From: Chitinophagaceae bacterium
Lineage (GTDB): Bacteria > Bacteroidota > Bacteroidia > Chitinophagales > Chitinophagaceae
Direction of reading: 5' to 3'
NCBI GenBank assembly: GCA_003456175.1
Contig: DMPB01000111.1
Span: 1 to 21,873, forward strand
Length of the DNA: 21,873 nucleotides
A program made the translations under genes and the position numbers. The notes beneath the pieces were generated by a model. That model did not search any database, was not told the origin of the DNA, and saw only the letters and a list, made by a program, of their open reading frames with translations. This document shows, one piece after another, positions 7,280-14,664 of this stretch; the stretch's first letter is position 1, and every line of letters starts with the position of its first letter.

Positions 7280-7909
7280 ATGAAACAAGTATTGCTTGCA
7301 TTGACGTTTTGTGTAGGTGCCTATGCTGTTCAGGCACAAACAAACTTGTTAACCGATGGTGGTTTCGAAACATTACCTGCGGGTTATAACAAGTTCATAG
7401 TTAACAATAGTGGAAAAACCAAAGGTATGTCTGGCAAGTGGCAGATGATATTTGCAAAAGGGTCTAATTGCGAAGGTCCTTGTGGCCAAGGCACCGCTTC
7501 GGTAGTTACAAGTAGCAAAGTAGGCGGCAATAACGCTGTTGAAATTAAAATTGAAGCACAGACTAATAGAAACGATATACGATTGTTTCAGAGCATTAAT
7601 GCAGTGCCTGCTGGCGTCTATGAAATTTCTTTTTATGTAAAAACTGATCAAGTAAGTCCTGTAGCGATTGATATTTTGAAGTCAACACAACCATCTACTA
7701 ATAACGGTGCTGCACCTTATACAGGTAACTTCACAGCAACAACTGAATGGCAGCAGTTTAAGTTAACGGTTGACATTAGCGATTGGACAGATGAAGAGCG
7801 TAACGAGTTAAGAATTTCTATTCGCTTAAATAATAACAAAGCTTTACCTACAGGTCCGTTTCCTAAAACATATTGGGTAGATGATGTTTCACTTGTAAAA
7901 GTTCAATAA
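7280..7909 (+). CDS. Secreted carbohydrate-binding-like (galactose-binding fold) protein
   Basis: This 209-residue protein has a signal peptide (1-19, cut at VQA|Q) and one beta-sandwich domain. The order is typical of CBM-like jelly rolls: NLLTDGGFE at 22-30, a W-rich strand near 54, a mid-domain TNRNDIRLFQSI (95-106), VYEISFYVKTD near 113-123, and the closing YWVDDVSLVKVQ. The same domain forms the N-terminus of the next, 1149-residue protein. The two share an identical TNRNDIRLFQSI at the same residue numbers, ERN..(L/M)RISIR, and GPFPK..W.DDV. It is therefore a stand-alone copy of that enzyme's accessory domain, presumably made by duplication. It has no sorting domain, so it probably stays periplasmic. 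The ligand is unknown; a pectic chain is the natural guess. Confidence 0.75.
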   Translation: MKQVLLALTFCVGAYAVQAQTNLLTDGGFETLPAGYNKFIVNNSGKTKGMSGKWQMIFAKGSNCEGPCGQGTASVVTSSKVGGNNAVEIKIEAQTNRNDIRLFQSINAVPAGVYEISFYVKTDQVSPVAIDILKSTQPSTNNGAAPYTGNFTATTEWQQFKLTVDISDWTDEERNELRISIRLNNNKALPTGPFPKTYWVDDVSLVKVQ

Positions 7910-7910
7910 T

Positions 7911-7923
7911 ATTTACCGTAAGG
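7911..7923 (-). repeat. Iterated motif, full 13-base form (reverse orientation)
   Basis: An exact ATTTACCGTAAGG starting two bases after the last base of the preceding stop codon, in the 42-base gap between the CBM-like gene and the large enzyme gene. Confidence 0.65.
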
Positions 7924-7951
7924 TTTTGCTAAAGCATTTAATACTCGCTGT

Positions 7952-10900
7952 ATGAGAAAGTTTGGAATTATTGTTGTATGTAGCATTATATTATTGCACA
8001 GTAAAGCACAGAATTTGTTGCAGAATAGCAACTTTGAGAGCTTCTCTGTGAATAGCAGTAGCTATATGGTTACCAATAGTGGTAATGCAACAGGCCTGCC
8101 GGGTCAGTGGCAATTATCTTTCTCTGGTAATAATTTTCCAGCTTGCACCAATGCTAGTTGCGGTGTTACATTCATCGATAATTCCACTTTCAACAGCAGT
8201 AATAGATCGTTAAAAATTGAGATACATAAGCATACGAATAGAAATGACATTCGTTTATTTCAAAGTATTCAAAATGTGCCGAGTCAGCCTAGTCAGTTTG
8301 TAGTGAAATTTGCCGCAAGGAGCGATATTAGTGGTGCACCCCTTACGGTAAATGTTTTCAAATCAACTGAAATAATTACCTCTAACGGGGCTTGTAATGT
8401 AGCAAGTCCTTGTCAGAGTTATAACTTAACTACGGGATGGCGAGTGTATAAAATGTATGTTGACTTATCTAGTTGGACGGCAGCCGAGCGAAATAATATG
8501 CGTATTTCTATACGCCCAAATACGAATACAGCCACGCCTTCTGGGCCCTTCCCAAAATCTTTTTGGATTGACGATGTAACGTTTGAAGTAGTTAATCCGG
8601 CAACTGAATTAAAAGATATTGCTATTGATGTAGCTAATGAAAGAAGAACGTTAGCACTCAATGCTAACTTCACCGCTGAGGCCGATTCTATTGCAGCAGC
8701 AATTACTGCTTTAACCAATGCAACTATTGCATTGCCTCCAACGCCTATAAAAGGTGTAGGTTTTAATCCGCCGCCTATACATACTACGCCGAGTGATAAT
8801 CCCTATATCGCATCTATGCATAACTGGGCAGCTAACTATTTAACGCAATCGTTTAATACATTTCCAAAAACTACTACTACATCTATTTTTGCAAGAAACT
8901 TCGACGGTCGTTCATTAGGGTATGTATTAGAAAATTTACAATGGTTGTTGTTATCGCCCTTGAGTAGATACCAATATAATCCAGAATTATTTAGGCGTTT
9001 TCTTACTATTATCTACGCTACAAGCGACGATTATATTGAATTCGGAGGCATGGATAATGATGGAACGCCAGGCAGCAATATTCATCCATTAAATGATTGG
9101 TTTGCTGCTCCTATGATTGCTTACGGATGGGGTATTGCTGATAGGTGTTTTCAAAACTATATACCTTCCGTATTACTCAATAAAATAAGAGGGGCAGCCG
9201 ATACGATGGGTGTTAGGCATTATAATTTAGGATTTCAAATTGACGATTATTTATACACTAATAGAGATATTAGCTATGCTGAAATTCTTACAAACGTGGG
9301 ATTTCACAGAAACAATAATACTTATATTAATTTAGCAAAACGCATTATTGATTCTACTCACTTAGTATCGTTATATCCAGATGGTGCTTATAGTTATTGG
9401 AAGTATCAAAATGAAGTCACGAACTATCATGGTGGCACTAATAATTCTTTGGCTAAAATTTGGAGTATAATTGAATATCAACCGGCATGGGAATGTGTGA
9501 GTAAATCTGCCATGTTTGAAATACTAAGTGTTGAACCTAAAGAGGTTCCTGAATTTTATACAGCAGGTGCATGGAAAACTATGTGGAACGGGAGTACAGG
9601 ATGTTCGGCAGAACCACTTGTAACTATTTCTCGCAATCCATTTTTGAAAACAAAACTGCAAGAAACAAGGGATGTGATGGGTTATACAGATGAGTTGCCG
9701 TTAGCAATTTCATTTTATGATAGTAGTGTTCCAACAATGCCTTTGCCAGATAACTATTTGGTGTATGATCGAAACATACAAGGACCTCGTGCGAGGTACG
9801 GACGTTTTTCTTATGGAGCAACAGGAAGAAATGTAGCTCTAGAAAATAGTAGAGATCCTGGCCTGCAAACTATTGTAGGAGCTATGATTACACAACCTGG
9901 CGCAACGCCAACAGTGCCTGATAATTTGAATGCTGCATTAATGGCAGTACACAGTAAGGTACATATTCGCAGAGGTAATCCCGAAATGCAATGGACAGAT
10001 TGGGCTTACATGATGAGCAGTGTAACTTCAAGAGCATGTGTTGGCAAAACCGTAAGCAGTATATCTGCAGTTGGTGGATTACAAAGACAGTCTTCTGGTC
10101 CGCTAGCATTTGAAAGTAATTGGGCTTCTTATCAACATTGGATTACACTGCCAGATAGAATTATTGGGATTGTTGAAACTTATCCTAAGAATAACAGCAC
10201 CGCTCAGGCCTTTGAGATAGACGGTCGTGTACGGTTTACTTTTGGCAGAGGCGCTATTAGATTGCCTAAGTTTTTAGTAACAGAAGTGCCAGAGCAAAGC
10301 TATAGCTATGGTGCTTTTAAGGCGATTGTGCACGGTCACGATTTTGATTCCGTTTTAACTGATACTGCTGGTATTGTAAGAGATGATTTTAGAAACTCCA
10401 TGGAAATCATCTTCAGGCATAATCTTTCTAATGGTACTACATTGTTTACATATCCTTCTAGTACACGTAAGTTTTTCATCGTTGAGATACGTGATTCAGG
10501 TGCCGTTGGTAACGCAACTGTAACTCGTTTTAATCAAAATCAAGTAAGAGGTTTAGTAGTTCGACTCAATGGAAAAGTATATGCTTCATATCGAAATGAT
10601 AGTACCGTTGCCGTAAATGTGAACGTTAATAGTGTGGTACAGCCAGGTAATACAAATCAATTATTGTATGGCAGAAGAGATGCTATCACAAGATTCCCTA
10701 CGATGGTTACAACTTCTACAATACAAGTTCCTGCCAACAATCAGGTACTATTAATTTCTACCAATACTCCAGCACTTGATACAGGCAGAGGCTGGAACAA
10801 TATGCCAGAACTATTAAACTACACTGCTTCTAATGTAACATTACCTATACGACTTAATAGCTTCAATTATAGCATTACAGATTGTAAGGTAAGTCTGAAT

Positions 10901-11401
10901 TGGCTCTGTAAAAATGATAAAACACTAAAACAGTTTGAGATTGAAAAAAGTGTGAATGGTCGTTCTTTTGTGAAAGTGTACACTGTTCCTGCAAAGTGTG
11001 ATAGTAATATTTGCGATTATTCCCTTGAAGTGAGTCAACTTGATAAGCAAGCAAGATACCGTATTAAGTTGGTGGGAATAAATGGTAAAATAACCTACAG
11101 TCAAACTCTGAGTGTTATAAAAAACTGTGATGCTGCCGATAAGTTTACTGTGTATCCTAATCCTGTAACATCCGATGAATTTGTTAATATACAGTATGTA
11201 TATAGCGGTCAGCAGCAAGAAGCATTGTTACGCATTTTCGATAAACAAGGTAGAGAGCTTACGCAAAAGAAAGTAATAGTTACTGCTGGGGCTAATAACT
11301 ATACACTTGCGGTTCAAGGCTTACGCAAAGGATTGTACTTTTTAAGATTACAATTAATCGACGGAACCGTGAAGGAAGTTAAGCTGATGGTTGGTAATTA
11401 A
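7952..11401 (+). CDS. Large T9SS-secreted lyase-like enzyme, family not recognised
   Basis: This 1149-residue protein has five parts. There is a signal peptide (1-19, cut at SKA|Q) and a CBM-like sandwich (about 21-216) paralogous to the previous gene. A Pro-rich linker follows a helical stretch (about 218-282). The helical core (about 283-600) has W/Y-rich repeats such as SLGYVLENLQWLL and a YPDG..NYHGGTNN segment (475-498, His493). A beta-rich part (about 600-960) includes HIRRGNPEMQWTDWAYM. The C-terminus has an FnIII-like LP.RL..F.....V.L.W domain (964-1063) and a type A sorting domain with KFTVYPNPV (1064-1149). A helical barrel followed by beta sheets is the build of PL8-, PL26- or heparinase-like lyases, and a Tyr/His segment in the core would suit lyase catalysis. 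I cannot match it to a named family, so lyase activity is an inference from build and neighbours. It is the only protein in the operon with a T9SS signal and so the likely surface enzyme. Confidence 0.7.
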   Translation: MRKFGIIVVCSIILLHSKAQNLLQNSNFESFSVNSSSYMVTNSGNATGLPGQWQLSFSGNNFPACTNASCGVTFIDNSTFNSSNRSLKIEIHKHTNRNDIRLFQSIQNVPSQPSQFVVKFAARSDISGAPLTVNVFKSTEIITSNGACNVASPCQSYNLTTGWRVYKMYVDLSSWTAAERNNMRISIRPNTNTATPSGPFPKSFWIDDVTFEVVNPATELKDIAIDVANERRTLALNANFTAEADSIAAAITALTNATIALPPTPIKGVGFNPPPIHTTPSDNPYIASMHNWAANYLTQSFNTFPKTTTTSIFARNFDGRSLGYVLENLQWLLLSPLSRYQYNPELFRRFLTIIYATSDDYIEFGGMDNDGTPGSNIHPLNDWFAAPMIAYGWGIADRCFQNYIPSVLLNKIRGAADTMGVRHYNLGFQIDDYLYTNRDISYAEILTNVGFHRNNNTYINLAKRIIDSTHLVSLYPDGAYSYWKYQNEVTNYHGGTNNSLAKIWSIIEYQPAWECVSKSAMFEILSVEPKEVPEFYTAGAWKTMWNGSTGCSAEPLVTISRNPFLKTKLQETRDVMGYTDELPLAISFYDSSVPTMPLPDNYLVYDRNIQGPRARYGRFSYGATGRNVALENSRDPGLQTIVGAMITQPGATPTVPDNLNAALMAVHSKVHIRRGNPEMQWTDWAYMMSSVTSRACVGKTVSSISAVGGLQRQSSGPLAFESNWASYQHWITLPDRIIGIVETYPKNNSTAQAFEIDGRVRFTFGRGAIRLPKFLVTEVPEQSYSYGAFKAIVHGHDFDSVLTDTAGIVRDDFRNSMEIIFRHNLSNGTTLFTYPSSTRKFFIVEIRDSGAVGNATVTRFNQNQVRGLVVRLNGKVYASYRNDSTVAVNVNVNSVVQPGNTNQLLYGRRDAITRFPTMVTTSTIQVPANNQVLLISTNTPALDTGRGWNNMPELLNYTASNVTLPIRLNSFNYSITDCKVSLNWLCKNDKTLKQFEIEKSVNGRSFVKVYTVPAKCDSNICDYSLEVSQLDKQARYRIKLVGINGKITYSQTLSVIKNCDAADKFTVYPNPVTSDEFVNIQYVYSGQQQEALLRIFDKQGRELTQKKVIVTAGANNYTLAVQGLRKGLYFLRLQLIDGTVKEVKLMVGN
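8341..8353 (+). repeat. Iterated motif, full 13-base form
   Basis: An exact CCTTACGGTAAAT inside the large enzyme gene, read as LTVN in its CBM-like domain. Confidence 0.65.
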
Positions 11402-11431
11402 GCAGTTATTTAATTTATATAATTAATTGAT

Positions 11432-13057
11432 ATGAGTATAAAGCAGCATTACAAGTTTATGTTAGTCTTAATGCTGCTTTATCGTATCACTACTTATTTA
11501 GGTGCACAAATAATAGTTCAGCATAAAGTAGAGCAAGAATATCAATGGCATGTTGATTACACCTTTCTAGATGCAAAACAAAAGCCTAAAAAAACAACAG
11601 CCTATTTGTGGATACCTTCGAGTGCTAAAACAGTTCGAGGTGTAATAATTACTTCGCAGAATGTATTAGAACAATGGCTTGTAGAACATACACTGATTAG
11701 GAACGTTTGCCGTAAGGAAAATATTGCAATACTTTGGGCTTGTCCTAGTTTCTTTGTTGATGGGCCAACGCATCATCCCGAAATCAACATACCTGTTATA
11801 AGGCAATTGTTAGATACACTTAGTAGCCTATCTGGTTACAATATGTTAAAGCATGTACCATGGATACCTATTGGGCATTCTGGAACAAATAATTTGGTAG
11901 ATGTACTTGTTGCTGAAGTGCCTCATAAATTGATTGCAGCAATCAAAATGAAAGGGGGGCCAGGTTTTAAAACTACAAATGTTCCAGTATTATCAACAGC
12001 AGGCGAATTCTTTGAATGGAATCAACATAAAGAAGATTTACTATATCCGAAAACTACCATTCCAAATTATAATACTGTATTACAAGAACGTTTACAACAA
12101 CAACATCCATTAAGTTACTTTTTCGATCCTAACACTGGGCATTTTGATTGTAGTGAAGCACTTACGGCACTTGTAGCAGCATACATCGAATCAGCTTGTG
12201 AACTGCGATTGAGTAGTACATCAGATACAACGTTACTACCTGTTGATATGAATAAAGGTTGGGTAGTAGGATTGCCCCTTCCTGGTGCTGAAAAAATGTT
12301 ACCCAAAAAATATAGTATAGCGAATACAAAAGAACGTAACTACCCTTGGTACTTTAATAAGAGCTTGGCTATGCAAGCCTATCAACTTGCTACATATAAT
12401 CACCTTAGAAAGCCTCAACTGATAGCATTTACAGATAGTAATGCTCATGCTTATGAATATACAAGAGGTATAGTGTGGCCTTTGCCTTACACAACCAATA
12501 CTGATGGTATTCAGTTTCAATTACATGCCAATAGTTTAACTCACATTCCTGATACTTTTTTACAATCAAAAAAAACACTTTATACTAGTAATAAACCTTG
12601 GTATATGCAGGTGTTATGTGGTAACATTAAGCAAATTGCATATAATACGTTTGAAATTACACCACATCGGTCTTACAAAGCTAGTACAACCTATATAGTA
12701 TTAAAGCAAGATGGCGACGATAGTATTAGAACAACAATTGCACCAGCTCAGTTAGTACTAGTACCAAATACAAAAGGTGCTACACAACTTATTACATTCA
12801 AGCCCATTGAAAATACTCATGTCAGCACAAAGCAAATTAGCCTGCACGCAACAGCTAGTTCAGGTATGCCCGTTAGATTTTATATTAAAAGTGGACCTGC
12901 ATACATTGAAAATGATCAACTATATATTACTGAAGTACCACCAAAATCAATTTTTCCTGTAAGGGTTACCGTTGTGGCTTATCAATGGGGCAGAACAGCA
13001 GATCCAGCCGTACAAACAGCACCGATGGTAGAACAAATTTTTTACATAAACAAGTAA
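11432..13057 (+). CDS. Secreted alpha/beta hydrolase, probable carbohydrate esterase
   Basis: This 541-residue exported protein has a signal peptide (cut near LGA|Q, residue 25). Residues 55-255 form an alpha/beta hydrolase: AYLWIPSSAKTVRGVIITSQN leads into the core, the nucleophile elbow is IGHSGT with Ser150, Glu192 in STAGEFFEW is the candidate acid, and His237 in NTGHFDC the candidate base. A middle region (about 260-440) follows. A C-terminal Ig-like domain (about 445-541) with HATASSGMPVRFYIKSGPA and FPVRVTVVAYQWGRT is a type often appended to Bacteroidota secreted proteins. The gene ends one base before the SGNH acetylesterase gene, so both are probably translated together. Deacetylation or methyl-ester removal on pectin is likely but not shown. 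No CE family is assigned. Confidence 0.75.
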   Translation: MSIKQHYKFMLVLMLLYRITTYLGAQIIVQHKVEQEYQWHVDYTFLDAKQKPKKTTAYLWIPSSAKTVRGVIITSQNVLEQWLVEHTLIRNVCRKENIAILWACPSFFVDGPTHHPEINIPVIRQLLDTLSSLSGYNMLKHVPWIPIGHSGTNNLVDVLVAEVPHKLIAAIKMKGGPGFKTTNVPVLSTAGEFFEWNQHKEDLLYPKTTIPNYNTVLQERLQQQHPLSYFFDPNTGHFDCSEALTALVAAYIESACELRLSSTSDTTLLPVDMNKGWVVGLPLPGAEKMLPKKYSIANTKERNYPWYFNKSLAMQAYQLATYNHLRKPQLIAFTDSNAHAYEYTRGIVWPLPYTTNTDGIQFQLHANSLTHIPDTFLQSKKTLYTSNKPWYMQVLCGNIKQIAYNTFEITPHRSYKASTTYIVLKQDGDDSIRTTIAPAQLVLVPNTKGATQLITFKPIENTHVSTKQISLHATASSGMPVRFYIKSGPAYIENDQLYITEVPPKSIFPVRVTVVAYQWGRTADPAVQTAPMVEQIFYINK

Positions 13058-13058
13058 C

Positions 13059-13865
13059 ATGCGTTATAACGCTTTCATATTATTCTTAATGGCTGTATGT
13101 TGTATAGCTTGGCTTGCAACACCAAAAAACAAGCCCACTTTATACTTAATTGGCGACTCAACTGTAGATGATGGTTCAGGTAATAAAGGGCTATGGGGTT
13201 GGGGCAAATTCTTACCTGAACTAATGGATACGCAACAATTATCTATTAAAAATTATGCACAAGGCGGTACTAGTACACGAACTTTTTTCACTGGTGGTAT
13301 TTGGGATAAGCGTATCAATAAGCGTGGCATGTGGGATACTGTGCAAGCAAAACTTTCGAAAGGAGACTACCTGTTAATACAGTTTGGCTTGAACGATAAT
13401 GGACCAATTAATGATAGTGCCAGAGCCAGAGGTGTGTTGAAAGGTATTAGTGATACAAGTGTTATAGTTTACAATACTGTTACTAAGCAGCAAGAAACCG
13501 TGTATAGCTTTGGTGGTTACTTACGTAAATACATCGCTTTTGCTAAGGCTAAAGGTGTTCACGTTATTATTTGTAGTTCTGTACCTCGAAGTGTTTGGAA
13601 AGACGGTAAGGTGGTTCGTGGCGAGGCTGGTTTCGCAGCATGGGCTTTAGAAGTAGCCAAGCAAGAACAAGTAGCAAGTGTCGATTTAAACAATATGATT
13701 GCCGACGAATACGATGTTATGGGGGAAGTATTGGTTAATCAAAAATTGCACGTGTTACCAGATGTTACGCATACTACTGCAGAAGGAGCGAAACTAAATG
13801 CCACAATGGTAGCAAAAGGATTTCGACAGCTTAAAAAAATTGGTATTCATAAATTTGTATTATAA
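13059..13865 (+). CDS. Rhamnogalacturonan acetylesterase-like SGNH hydrolase (CE12 type)
   Basis: This 268-residue SGNH/GDSL esterase has all four conserved blocks: block I GDSTVDD with nucleophile Ser34, Gly70 in NYAQGGTSTRTF, Asn112 in FGLNDNG, and the Asp235-Val-Thr-His238 dyad. YLIGDSTV..., the Arg in TSTRTF and the DVTHTT ending match the rhamnogalacturonan acetylesterase family (RhgT/YesT, CE12), which removes acetyl groups from RG-I. It has a hydrophobic N-terminus (about residues 4-20) but, unlike the other exported proteins here, no A|Q cleavage site; the best site is WLA|TPK, or it remains a membrane anchor. It begins one base after the preceding hydrolase gene. It contains an exact ACTTACGTAAAT at 13519-13530. 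Confidence 0.87.
   Translation: MRYNAFILFLMAVCCIAWLATPKNKPTLYLIGDSTVDDGSGNKGLWGWGKFLPELMDTQQLSIKNYAQGGTSTRTFFTGGIWDKRINKRGMWDTVQAKLSKGDYLLIQFGLNDNGPINDSARARGVLKGISDTSVIVYNTVTKQQETVYSFGGYLRKYIAFAKAKGVHVIICSSVPRSVWKDGKVVRGEAGFAAWALEVAKQEQVASVDLNNMIADEYDVMGEVLVNQKLHVLPDVTHTTAEGAKLNATMVAKGFRQLKKIGIHKFVL
13519..13530 (+). repeat. Iterated motif, 12-base form ACTTACGTAAAT
   Basis: Inside the SGNH esterase gene, read as part of YLRKY, a different codon phase from the copy at 5361. Confidence 0.6.
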
Positions 13866-13874
13866 AATATTTAT

Positions 13875-14663
13875 ATGAAAAAAGTATGTTTTTTACTGAT
13901 AGCTTTGATACTATCATTTACCGTAAGGGCACAGCAAAGAATTGTATTACTAGATAATTTTTTTAACAACGAGTTCAAAAAAAATAGTCAAGGTGAGTTG
14001 ATAAAGTTCCATTACCTATGGGACGATACAGATGAGAGCGGTTATAGTAAGTGGGGTGCTATGTTTCAACAAAAAGGCTTTTCATTACAAACCTTAACAA
14101 CCGCACCTACAATTACAGATTTAAGCAAAGCTTCTGTATATGTGATTGTTGATCCTGACACAGACCGCGAAACATCTAATCCGAACACTATTAATCAAAA
14201 ACATGTGATAGCTATTAGGAAGTTTATACAGCAAGGTGGTATCGTTGTAGTGATGGCGAACGACTCAATCAATGCCGATTTGGTACATCTTAATTTATTA
14301 ACAAAACGTTTCGGTATTACACTCAATGCCGATAGTAAAAGTAAAGTGTACAACGATCAATATGAAATGGCAGCCTTTCAAATACCTGCAGGCGATGATA
14401 TCTTCACAACAGCAAAAAAAGTATATCTCAAAGAAGTAAGTAGTCTCACATTATCTAAAAAAGCCAAGCCTATTTTAACGCATCATAAAGAAGGTTATAC
14501 TGTAGCCGCAGTAGCCCCTTACGGTAAAGGAAAAATCATTGTTGTTGGTGATCCTTGGTTTTACAATGAATATTTGAACGGACGCTTAGGTAACAACAAC
14601 GGATGGGATAATGATAAGGCTGCGGCAGATCTGGTAGCTTGGATAGCACTTCAATGCAAGTGA
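13875..14663 (+). CDS. Secreted DUF4350 / glutamine-amidotransferase-like fold protein
   Basis: This 262-residue protein has a signal peptide (1-19, cut at VRA|Q) and a Rossmann-like fold. Visible elements are RIVLLDNFFNNEFKK at 22-36, HYLWDDTDESGYSKWG (46-61), VYVIVDPDTDRET (88-100), FIQQGGIVVVMANDS (117-131), and VAPYGKGKIIVVGDPWFYNEY (213-233). The set matches the DUF4350/GATase-like domain found in Bacteroidota fused to, or beside, unsaturated rhamnogalacturonyl hydrolases. No catalytic Cys-His-Glu set like that of true amidotransferases is evident. Here it is a free-standing gene while the GH105 enzyme lies on the other strand. Its biochemical role is unknown; accessory binding of pectic oligosaccharides is a guess. 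It lies 9 bases after the esterase and 1 base before the first GH43. Confidence 0.75.
   Translation: MKKVCFLLIALILSFTVRAQQRIVLLDNFFNNEFKKNSQGELIKFHYLWDDTDESGYSKWGAMFQQKGFSLQTLTTAPTITDLSKASVYVIVDPDTDRETSNPNTINQKHVIAIRKFIQQGGIVVVMANDSINADLVHLNLLTKRFGITLNADSKSKVYNDQYEMAAFQIPAGDDIFTTAKKVYLKEVSSLTLSKKAKPILTHHKEGYTVAAVAPYGKGKIIVVGDPWFYNEYLNGRLGNNNGWDNDKAAADLVAWIALQCK
13916..13928 (-). repeat. Iterated motif, full 13-base form (reverse orientation)
   Basis: An exact ATTTACCGTAAGG in the signal-peptide coding region of the DUF4350-like gene, read as FTVR. The surrounding 17 bases (13914-13930) are identical to 20153-20169 in the SusC gene. Confidence 0.65.
14517..14529 (+). repeat. Iterated motif, 12 of 13 bases
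   Basis: CCTTACGGTAAAG in the DUF4350-like gene, read as PYGK; the last base differs from the full form. Confidence 0.5.
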
Positions 14664-14664
14664 T

